Assembly (NCBI GenBank): GCA_001724315.1 | Contig: MEEC01000237.1 | Location: 1 to 13,738, forward strand | Direction of reading: 5' to 3' | Length of the DNA: 13,738 bases | From: Lautropia sp. SCN 70-15 | Lineage (GTDB): Bacteria; Pseudomonadota; Gammaproteobacteria; Burkholderiales; Burkholderiaceae_E | Shown here: piece after piece, positions 8,947 to 13,738 of the stretch | Numbering within the stretch: the first letter of the stretch is position 1 | Layout of the letters: each line of letters starts with the position of its first letter | Notes under the pieces: model-generated | What the model saw: only the letters and a program-made list of their open reading frames with translations | Told to the model about the DNA's origin: nothing | Database searches by the model: none | Program-made: the position numbers and the translations under genes

Positions 8947-9828
8947 TTGCTCCTCCCCGACAGCGCCCGCAACCGGCTCTTGGGCATCGGCATCGCATCG
9001 CTGGCCTACCTGTGCTTCGCGGTGCTCGACACCTCGGCGAAGTGGCTGGTCGGCTCGCTGCCGGTGCTCCAGGTCGTGTGGCTGCGCTTCGTGACGCACG
9101 TGCTCTTCATGATGGTGCCGATGGCGCGCGCCGGCGGCCGCAAGTTCCACAAGGTGCGCCGCCCGGGCCTGCAGCTGCTGCGCGCGTCGATGCTGCCCGC
9201 GATGACCGCGCTCAACTTCTGGGCGCTGCAGTATCTGCAGCTCGCCGAGACCGGCGCGATCCAGTTCGCGGTGCCCATCCTGGTCGCCCTGTTCGCCGCG
9301 TGGCTGCTCGGCGAACGCCTGGACACCGGGCGCTGGATCGCGGTGCTGGTGGGCTTCGCGGGCGTGCTGGTCATCGTTCGCCCGGGCACCGCCGGCTTTC
9401 ACCCGGCGATCTTCCTGTCGCTGGGCAACGCGGTGCTCTACGCGCTCTTCAACCTGCTGACCCGCCGCCTGGCGGCGACCGATCCGCCGGCGGTGACCAA
9501 CCTGCTGTCGGCGCTCGGCGCGGTCGTGGTCCTCGCGCCCTTCGCCCTGCCCGCCTGGGTCACGCCCACGCAATGGCAGCAATGGCTGCTGATCGCGCTG
9601 ACCGGGCTGGCGGGCGGTACCGGCCACCTGTGCCTCGCGCACGCGCATCGCTTCGCGCCGGCCTCCACGCTGGCGCCCTTCCTGTACCAGCAGATCCTCT
9701 ACATGACGCTGCTCGGCTTCCTTGTGTTCGGCGACGTGCCGGGCAAGGCGGTCGTGATCGGAGCGGCCATCGTCATCGCCAGCGGCTTCTACCTGCTGTG
9801 GCGCGAGCGGCGCGTCGATGCCGGGTGA
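8947..9828 (+). CDS. EamA-family transporter (DMT superfamily, about 10 spans)
   Basis: The protein is 293 residues if read from TTG 8947. It is two tandem EamA units: the first includes SLAYLCFAVLDTSAKW and ends in the conserved GERLDTGRWIAVLVGFAGVLVIVRPG-like stretch (about residues 119-144); the second begins near AIFLSLGNAVLYALFNLLTRR and ends near residue 288. Family members export metabolites such as amino acids or S-adenosylmethionine, but no feature here fixes the substrate. Start choice: no ATG or GTG fits. TTG 8947 has AAGGA 12 bases upstream, a longer spacing than usual, and gives an N-terminus of typical length before TM1. The gene lies 44 bases after the ArnE-like gene on the same strand and is probably co-transcribed with it. 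Confidence 0.85.
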   Translation: MLLPDSARNRLLGIGIASLAYLCFAVLDTSAKWLVGSLPVLQVVWLRFVTHVLFMMVPMARAGGRKFHKVRRPGLQLLRASMLPAMTALNFWALQYLQLAETGAIQFAVPILVALFAAWLLGERLDTGRWIAVLVGFAGVLVIVRPGTAGFHPAIFLSLGNAVLYALFNLLTRRLAATDPPAVTNLLSALGAVVVLAPFALPAWVTPTQWQQWLLIALTGLAGGTGHLCLAHAHRFAPASTLAPFLYQQILYMTLLGFLVFGDVPGKAVVIGAAIVIASGFYLLWRERRVDAG

Positions 9829-9840
9829 CGGTGCGCACGC

Positions 9841-9858
9841 CGGGGCAGGCTTGCCCCG
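9841..9858. terminator. Hairpin after the EamA gene, possible terminator
   Basis: CGGGGCA (9841-9847) and TGCCCCG (9852-9858) form a perfect 7-base GC-rich stem with a 4-base loop, 13 bases after the EamA stop. No run of T follows, so a classical intrinsic terminator is not certain. Its right arm overlaps the -35 element of the next promoter. Confidence 0.45.
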
Positions 9859-9879
9859 TGCAATTGATGTATCTATAGT
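9851..9879 (+). promoter_or_regulatory. Sigma-70-type promoter of the zinc-ribbon/sdhCDB cluster
   Basis: TTGCCC (9851-9856) and TATAGT (9874-9879) are separated by exactly 17 bases. The stretch between is the most A/T-rich sequence in the neighbourhood. Transcription would begin near 9886, leaving a leader of about 26 bases to ATG 9912. This is the best promoter match in the window. Confidence 0.6.
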
Positions 9880-9911
9880 GCATCTTGTGCGGTCTACGTT
9901 GGGAGCGGTCG

Positions 9912-10133
9912 ATGAAGGACTGCAAGCTCGACCACGGGCCGACTCCTTCGCAAGAAGCGCTCGACACGCCGCTGCGTTGCAGCCACTGCGACAGCCCGAT
10001 CCCGGCGAGCAGCGCCCTTAACTTCGAAGGGGCCGACTACATCAGGCATTTCTGCGGCGAGGATTGCCTCGCCGGGTGGTGCGCATCGGCGGCCCATCGC
10101 AGGCCGGGCCGGCCCGCCGGCAAGGCGTCATGA
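9912..10133 (+). CDS. Small four-cysteine putative zinc-ribbon protein (DUF3330-like)
   Basis: This 73-residue soluble protein has Cys23-x2-Cys26 and Cys48-x3-Cys52, spaced as in a metal-binding ribbon, within RCSHCDSPIPASSALNFEG and DYIRHFCGEDCLAGW. From memory this matches the DUF3330-type pattern (CxxC, IPxSxA, EGxDYxxHFCGxDCxxxW), small proteins without a firm function. Metal binding is inferred. The basic tail (HRRPGRPAGK) is probably disordered. ATG 9912 is preceded by GGGAG with a 6-base gap, a good ribosome site. The last codon and stop overlap the sdhC start as ATGA, so translation of the two is likely coupled, which ties this protein to the succinate dehydrogenase subunits. A role in assembly, Fe-S or metal supply, or regulation are all open possibilities. 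Confidence 0.75.
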   Translation: MKDCKLDHGPTPSQEALDTPLRCSHCDSPIPASSALNFEGADYIRHFCGEDCLAGWCASAAHRRPGRPAGKAS

Positions 10134-10501
10134 CCCAGCGCCCGGTCTTCCTCGACCTGTTCCGGATCGCGCTCCCGATCGGCGCGATCGCGTCCTTCCT
10201 GCACCGGATATCGGGCGTGCTCCTCGTCGTCGCGCTGCCGGCCATCGCGATCCTGTTCGAGCGCTCGCTCGCCACGCCGGAAGGCTTCGAGTCGCTGCGG
10301 AACGGACTCGGATCCGCCCCCGCCCGGCTGGGCATGGTCCTGCTCGGCTGGGCGCTGGCTCACCACGTCCTTGCGGGCATCCGGCACATGCTGATGGATG
10401 CCGGCCTGGGCTGGCGGCTGGCCGACGCTCGACGAAGCGCGTGGGCGGTGGTGGTCGGGAGCCTCGCGATCGGCGCCGTCGCGGCGATCGCGGCGGCGTG
10501 A
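10130..10501 (+). CDS. sdhC: Succinate dehydrogenase cytochrome b556 subunit
   Basis: SdhC is one of two membrane anchors of complex II, passing electrons from the Fe-S subunit to quinone. This 123-residue protein has three hydrophobic spans. It matches E. coli SdhC closely: RPVFLDL near the N-terminus, IASFLHRISGV (20-30), TPEGFES (49-55) and HHVLAGIRHMLMD (78-90). Ser22 and Arg26 correspond to E. coli quinone-site Ser27 and Arg31, His25 to His30, and His79 to the heme ligand His84. The start ATG overlaps the stop of the zinc-ribbon gene (ATGA) and its stop overlaps the sdhD GTG (GTGA), so the three genes read as one translationally coupled unit. All known key residues are present, which argues for a working anchor. 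Confidence 0.94.
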   Translation: MTQRPVFLDLFRIALPIGAIASFLHRISGVLLVVALPAIAILFERSLATPEGFESLRNGLGSAPARLGMVLLGWALAHHVLAGIRHMLMDAGLGWRLADARRSAWAVVVGSLAIGAVAAIAAA

Positions 10502-10857
10502 CAGGCGCGCAACCGATGGCACGCGCGCTTCTCGACGGCCTGCGCGCCTGGACCCTGCAGCGGGCCTCGGCCCTCTACCTGCTGGTCTTCGGCATCGTGC
10601 TCACGCTGCGCATGCTGGCGGCGCCCCCCGCAAGCCACGCCGCGTGGGTCGCCCTCTGGGGAGAGCCCGCGATGGCCGCCGGCGCCCTGCTGGCCTTTGC
10701 AAGCGTATGCCTGCACGCCTGGGTCGGCGCCCGGGACGTGATCCTCGACTACGTCCGCCCGGCCGGCGCCCGCCCGATCGCGCTGGCGCTGGTGGCAGCG
10801 GTCCTGCTGTTCACCGGGCTGCGCCTCGCGCGGGCCCTGCTCGCCGTCGCGACCTGA
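10498..10857 (+). CDS. sdhD: Succinate dehydrogenase membrane anchor subunit
   Basis: SdhD is the second anchor of complex II and pairs with SdhC around the heme. Read from GTG 10498 it has 119 residues and three hydrophobic spans. Seen: GLRAWTLQRASALYLLVF (14-31) in the first span and CLHAWVGARDVILDYVRP (71-88), where His73 matches the E. coli heme ligand His71, and Asp84-Tyr85 match the quinone-site pair Asp82-Tyr83. GTG 10498 overlaps the sdhC stop by 4 bases; the in-frame ATG at 10516 is an alternative that loses only six residues. In the usual order sdhA follows sdhD, but here only 41 bases separate it from sdhB. Confidence 0.93.
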   Translation: MTGAQPMARALLDGLRAWTLQRASALYLLVFGIVLTLRMLAAPPASHAAWVALWGEPAMAAGALLAFASVCLHAWVGARDVILDYVRPAGARPIALALVAAVLLFTGLRLARALLAVAT

Positions 10858-10898
10858 CGCGTGGCCCACTCCGGGCCGTCGCAAGAACGGAGCTGCCG

Positions 10899-11594
10899 AT
10901 GCGTTTCTCCCTCTATCGCTACGACCCCGACTGCGACGAACGGCCGCGCATGCAGGACTACGAGCTCGAGCTTCGGCCCACCGACCACATGGTCCTGGAC
11001 GCGCTGATCCGGCTCAAGGAGATCGATGACTCCATCTCGTTCCGCCGTTCCTGCCGGGAGGGCGTCTGCGGTTCCGACGGCATGAACATCAACGGGCGCA
11101 ACCGGCTCGCCTGCGTCACCGAGTTGCGGGAACTGAAGGAGCCGGTGGTCCTGCGGCCGTTGCCGGGCCAGCCGGTGATCCGCGACCTGATCGTCGACCT
11201 GACGCAGTTCTTCGCGCACTACCGGTCGATCCGCCCCTGGGTGATCGACGACGGGCCGATGCCGGAACGCGAGCGCCTGCAGTCGCCCGAACAGCGTGCC
11301 GAACTCGACGGGCTCTACGAATGCATCCTGTGCGCCTGCTGTTCGACCGCCTGCCCGTCGTATTGGTGGAACCCGGACAAGTTCGTCGGGCCGGCAGGCC
11401 TGCTCCAGGCCTGCCGCTTCATCCTGGACAGCCGCGACCAGGCACGGGACGAACGGCTCGACTTCCTGGAAGGCCCGTTCCGGCTCTACCGTTGCCGAAC
11501 GATCATGAACTGCACCGAGGTCTGCCCGAAGGGGCTGGCGCCTTCGCACGCGATCGAGCGAATTCGCGGCTTGATGTTCGAGCGCAGTTTCTAG
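10899..11594 (+). CDS. sdhB: Succinate dehydrogenase iron-sulfur subunit
   Basis: SdhB carries three Fe-S clusters that move electrons from the FAD subunit to quinone. At 231 residues it is close to E. coli SdhB (238). Seen: the [2Fe-2S] motif SCREGVCGSDGMN with the last ligand in RLAC (Asp in place of the third cysteine, as in E. coli); the [4Fe-4S] motif CILCACCSTACPSYWWNPDK; and the third-cluster and closing ligands in RCRTIMNCTEVCPKGL. The tail ends in IRGLMFERSF. ATG 10899 has GGAG with a 6-base gap. All cluster ligands are intact. There is no sdhA before it and none after it: the next gene is convergent. The protein must either partner with an SdhA encoded elsewhere or with a different flavoprotein. 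Confidence 0.95.
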   Translation: MRFSLYRYDPDCDERPRMQDYELELRPTDHMVLDALIRLKEIDDSISFRRSCREGVCGSDGMNINGRNRLACVTELRELKEPVVLRPLPGQPVIRDLIVDLTQFFAHYRSIRPWVIDDGPMPERERLQSPEQRAELDGLYECILCACCSTACPSYWWNPDKFVGPAGLLQACRFILDSRDQARDERLDFLEGPFRLYRCRTIMNCTEVCPKGLAPSHAIERIRGLMFERSF

Positions 11595-11645
11595 GCGCCC
11601 GGCAAACCTCCCGTCGCCGGGAGAGGCGCAGACCTCACCGGGCGC
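11595..11645. terminator. Nested inverted repeat between convergent genes, likely bidirectional terminator
   Basis: GCGCCCGG (11595-11602) starts right after the sdhB stop and pairs perfectly with CCGGGCGC (11638-11645), which reaches the stop of the minus-strand gene. Inside lies a second hairpin, CTCCCG (11608-11613) with CGGGAG (11618-11623) and a 4-base loop. The symmetric position between two stop codons suggests termination in both directions, although no T-run follows on either side. Confidence 0.5.
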
Positions 11646-12139
11646 TATTCGAAGCGCATCAGTTCCTCGGCCAGCGTTTCCCGGCCGTACCGGTCGATCA
11701 GCATGTCGATCTCGGCGAGCAGGCTGCCGTCCTGGTCGTCCTCGACCACGCCCTCCCCGACCAGACGGGCGGTCAGGCCATCCGCCATGGAGTCCCGCAC
11801 CTCGCCCAGCGTCAGGGACAGATCGGCCTCGCGCTCGTCGAGCATGACCTCGATGACCAGGGAAAGCGCCTCGCTCGCCTTCACTGCGGTGAAGTCGCCT
11901 GCCGGCGCGTCCTCACCGAACTCCTCGACCAGGGTCTCGATTTCTGCGTACAGAGACTGCTCGGTGCCGAACTGCGAGCGGTCCGGCTTCAGGCCCCGGT
12001 GCACCAGCGATCGCCGCAGGCGGTCGCGCACGAAACCCAGCGTGACCGGCTCCTCGATGTCCGGATCGGCGAGCAGGGATTCCATCAGCGCGGAGAGCTC
12101 CTCGCTCGCGCGGCTGTCGCCGTCGATGGGGATGTGCAT
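11645..12139 (-). CDS. Acidic protein of two tandem 72-residue repeats, unknown function
   Basis: I do not recognise this 164-residue protein. It has no membrane span, signal peptide or cysteine and is strongly acidic. Residues 12-83 and 89-160 align without gaps at an offset of 77 residues, with about 22 of 72 positions identical by hand count. Shared anchors are SExLS, TLGxVRD (33-39 and 110-116), SLxAEIxxL (62-70 and 139-147) and an aromatic-Gly pair (74-75 and 151-152). Each unit looks mostly helical with an internal loop, which suggests an ancient domain duplication. ATG 12139 has AGGAG 7 bases upstream, a strong ribosome site. It converges on sdhB and is co-directional with the TRAP genes, but the 170-base gap with hairpins suggests its own transcript. 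A possible protein-protein adaptor is a guess only. Confidence 0.82.
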   Translation of the reverse strand: MHIPIDGDSRASEELSALMESLLADPDIEEPVTLGFVRDRLRRSLVHRGLKPDRSQFGTEQSLYAEIETLVEEFGEDAPAGDFTAVKASEALSLVIEVMLDEREADLSLTLGEVRDSMADGLTARLVGEGVVEDDQDGSLLAEIDMLIDRYGRETLAEELMRFE

Positions 12140-12219
12140 GGTCGATCTCCTGAGTAACGGTAGCAGGGGCGAGCCACGCCTGCGACAGCCGCGCCCCCCT
12201 TACGATACCGCGACGCCCC

Positions 12220-12252
12220 CCGCTCGCGCTGACCAGGGTCAAGCGCGAGCGG
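12220..12252. terminator. Strong 15-bp hairpin downstream of the TRAP permease gene
   Basis: CCGCTCGCGCT (12220-12230) pairs with AGCGCGAGCGG (12242-12252), and GACC (12231-12234) with GGTC (12237-12240) inside it, with a 2-base loop and one bulged A at 12241. It lies 57 bases past the dctM stop in the 170-base non-coding stretch 12140-12309. No T-run follows, so Rho-dependent end protection is as likely as intrinsic termination. Confidence 0.5.
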
Positions 12253-12258
12253 CCTCGG

Positions 12259-12276
12259 GCGCCGGCATCCCGGCGC
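12259..12276. terminator. Second GC-rich hairpin between dctM and the acidic-protein gene
   Basis: GCGCCGG (12259-12265) and CCGGCGC (12270-12276) form a perfect 7-base stem with a CATC loop. On the dctM transcript this is the first of two hairpins, beginning 33 bases after the stop codon. The remainder of 12140-12309 holds the AGGAG ribosome site of the acidic-protein gene; I see no convincing promoter for it. Confidence 0.4.
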
Positions 12277-12309
12277 TTATGGCGAGAGCCCGTCTTCGGC
12301 CGCCCGCGT

Positions 12310-13695
12310 TCAGTCAAGCAGGCCGGACTGCCGCGGCAGCCAGAGAACCAGGTCAGGGAACGCGATGCAGAGCGCCAAGGCGATCAGTTGCAGGAACACG
12401 AAGGGAACGATGCCGCGATAGATGTGCGCCATGGTCACCGAGGGCGGCACCGACCCCTTCATGTAGAAGAGCGCGAAACCGAAGGGCGGCGTCAGGAACG
12501 AAGTCTGGAGGTTCACCGCCAGCACGACGAGAAGCCACGGCAGAAAGGCCATCGCCCCGCCTTCGACGTGCCCGCCGAAATCGAGCCTGGTCAGGATCGG
12601 GCCGAAGACGGGCAGCACGATCAGGCAGATCTCGAGCCAGTCGAAGAAGAAGCCCAGAATGAAAACGAGCACCATCACGAAGATCAGGATCTGCCAGGCG
12701 GTCTCGATCCCCATCGCACGCAGCACGTCTTCGACCACGTCATCGCCGCCGAGCGCCCGGAACATGTAGGCAAAGACCGACGCGCCGATCGTGATGAAGA
12801 ACACCATCGCATTCGTGAGCGCCGCCGATTCGATGATCTCACGCAGCGCTTTTCGGCTCAGCGCCCCGTTCAGCCAGGCGAGGACCAGGGCGCCGGCACA
12901 GCCGACGCCGGCAGCCTCAGTCGGCGTGGCCCAACCCAGGAAAATCGATCCGAGGACCAGCGACACCAGCAGCGTCGGCGGAAGGAATCCCCTTATCATC
13001 ATCGCCACCAGCGCGCCGGCGCTGGTCGGCCCCTCGCTGGCCGGCATCGGCGGCGCGAGCTCCGGCTTCAGGAAGGTCACGATCCCGATCCACCCGACAT
13101 AGAGCAAGGCCAGCAGCAGCCCGGGGAACAGCGCCCCCGCGAACAGCGAGCCGACCGGCACCGACATCAGGTCGCCCATGATGACGAGCATGATCGACGG
13201 GGGGATCAGGATGCCCAGGGTTCCCGACGATGCGATGGTCCCCACCGCGAGCTCAGGCTTGTAGCCGCGTTCGAGCATCGTCGGCAATGCGATCATCGTG
13301 AGCATCACGACCGACGCCCCGACGATGCCGGTGGTCGCCGCCATGATCGTGCCCATCAGCGTGACCGACATCGCCAGCCCGCCGGGAATTCGCCGCGTGA
13401 GGATCTGAAGACACTTCAGCAGTTCGGTCGCCACGCCGCTTCGCTCGAGCACCACCCCCATGAAGATGAACATGGGAATCGCGACCAGCACCTGGCTGGC
13501 GGCCACGCCGCCCCAGATCCGCACGAGCAGGTTGTAGAACTGAAGGAGATTGAAGACGTCGAAGTACCAGCCGATCGCGCCGAAGGCGAGCGAAACCCCG
13601 CCGAGAACGAACGCCACCGGGAACCCGGTGAACATCAGAAGGGCCAGCACGACGAACATCAGCAGGCCGAGATGGTCGATCATCCAGTCGATCAT
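12310..13695 (-). CDS. dctM: TRAP transporter large permease subunit (DctM)
   Basis: DctM is the ion-coupled membrane channel subunit of a tripartite (TRAP) importer for organic acids, working with a small DctQ permease and a periplasmic binding protein. The 461 residues are almost all hydrophobic spans with the hairpin-loop motifs expected for sodium and substrate sites: SSGTLGILIPPS (156-167) and QTSFLTPPFG (397-406), the two halves related by pseudo-symmetry. At 461 residues it is a little longer than common DctM proteins (about 430), resembling the mannitol/chloroaromatic-type branch. ATG 13695 has GGGGAG 7 bases upstream. It starts 3 bases after the stop of an upstream gene, so the two are probably coupled. 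The substrate is unknown; no binding-protein gene is inside the window. Confidence 0.93.
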   Translation of the reverse strand: MIDWMIDHLGLLMFVVLALLMFTGFPVAFVLGGVSLAFGAIGWYFDVFNLLQFYNLLVRIWGGVAASQVLVAIPMFIFMGVVLERSGVATELLKCLQILTRRIPGGLAMSVTLMGTIMAATTGIVGASVVMLTMIALPTMLERGYKPELAVGTIASSGTLGILIPPSIMLVIMGDLMSVPVGSLFAGALFPGLLLALLYVGWIGIVTFLKPELAPPMPASEGPTSAGALVAMMIRGFLPPTLLVSLVLGSIFLGWATPTEAAGVGCAGALVLAWLNGALSRKALREIIESAALTNAMVFFITIGASVFAYMFRALGGDDVVEDVLRAMGIETAWQILIFVMVLVFILGFFFDWLEICLIVLPVFGPILTRLDFGGHVEGGAMAFLPWLLVVLAVNLQTSFLTPPFGFALFYMKGSVPPSVTMAHIYRGIVPFVFLQLIALALCIAFPDLVLWLPRQSGLLD

Positions 13696-13698
13696 GGA

Positions 13699-13738
13699 TC
13701 AGCTCCCCAGGTGCTGGGGCCGGGCCTGCTCGCGCAGA
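13699..13738 (-). CDS. C-terminal codons of an upstream gene, probably TRAP small permease (DctQ)
   Basis: Reading leftward from the window edge, an open frame ends in LREQARPQHLGS and a TGA at 13701-13699, three bases before the dctM start. Only 12 codons are visible, so identity rests on position: dctQ normally sits directly before dctM with such spacing. The codon content is compatible with a hydrophilic C-terminal tail. Confidence 0.45.
   Translation of the reverse strand, partial: LREQARPQHLGS
13705..13719 (-). promoter_or_regulatory. Hairpin covering part of the dctM ribosome binding site
   Basis: CCCCAG (13705-13710) and CTGGGG (13714-13719) form a perfect 6-base stem with a 3-base loop. 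In the minus-strand RNA the right side of this stem contains most of the GGGGAG Shine-Dalgarno of dctM. A ribosome finishing the upstream gene would open it, which would couple dctM translation to that gene. Confidence 0.4.

Noticed and set aside
10398..10898. Extension of sdhB to an ATG at 10398
   Set aside because: It crosses sdhC and sdhD in another frame; ATG 10899 has a GGAG ribosome site and gives the normal SdhB length.
10858..10898. Possible remnant of sdhA between sdhD and sdhB
   Set aside because: Only 41 bases, containing the sdhB ribosome site; no FAD-motif or other SdhA residue pattern in any frame.

Overview
The window reads as chromosomal DNA of a high-GC proteobacterium, most likely a betaproteobacterium of the Burkholderiales type. 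That is an inference from the protein sequences (ParE/ParC, Kup, SdhCDB, TRAP permease) and from the strong G/C bias at third codon positions; no rRNA or tRNA gene is present to confirm it. Genes are tightly packed, and I see no insertion sequence, prophage, CRISPR array or tRNA.

Left part (1-5263, all minus strand): an apparent co-directional cluster runs leftward. It starts with a 52-residue single-span membrane protein (5263-5105), then parE and parC (topoisomerase IV), then a 3-hydroxyisobutyryl-CoA hydrolase-like gene cut by the window edge. Gaps are only 16-21 bases. The 97-base gap at 5264-5360 separates this cluster from a divergent gene. It holds a perfect 10-base inverted repeat whose arms both carry the -10-like hexamer TAGAAT.

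Middle part (5361-9828): a PLP-dependent trans-sulfuration-type enzyme (plus) converges on kup, a potassium uptake permease (minus). Divergent from kup are two drug/metabolite-transporter superfamily genes: a 4-span ArnE/SMR-like protein and a full-length EamA protein.

Right part (9829-11594, plus): a recognisable promoter precedes a tight cluster. It encodes a 73-residue four-cysteine putative zinc-ribbon protein, the succinate dehydrogenase membrane anchors SdhC and SdhD, and the iron-sulfur subunit SdhB. The first three genes overlap by 4 bases each (ATGA, GTGA). The flavoprotein gene sdhA is absent: only 41 bases lie between sdhD and sdhB, where sdhA would normally sit. All visible heme, quinone-site and iron-sulfur ligands in C, D and B are intact, so this looks like a deliberate three-subunit locus and not a decayed one. 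It is the most unusual feature of the window.

Far right (11595-13738, minus): a symmetric nested hairpin separates sdhB from a convergent acidic protein made of two tandem copies of an unrecognised 72-residue unit. A 170-base non-coding stretch with two strong hairpins follows, then a TRAP-transporter large permease (DctM). The last codons of a second upstream gene, probably the small permease DctQ, lie at the window edge.
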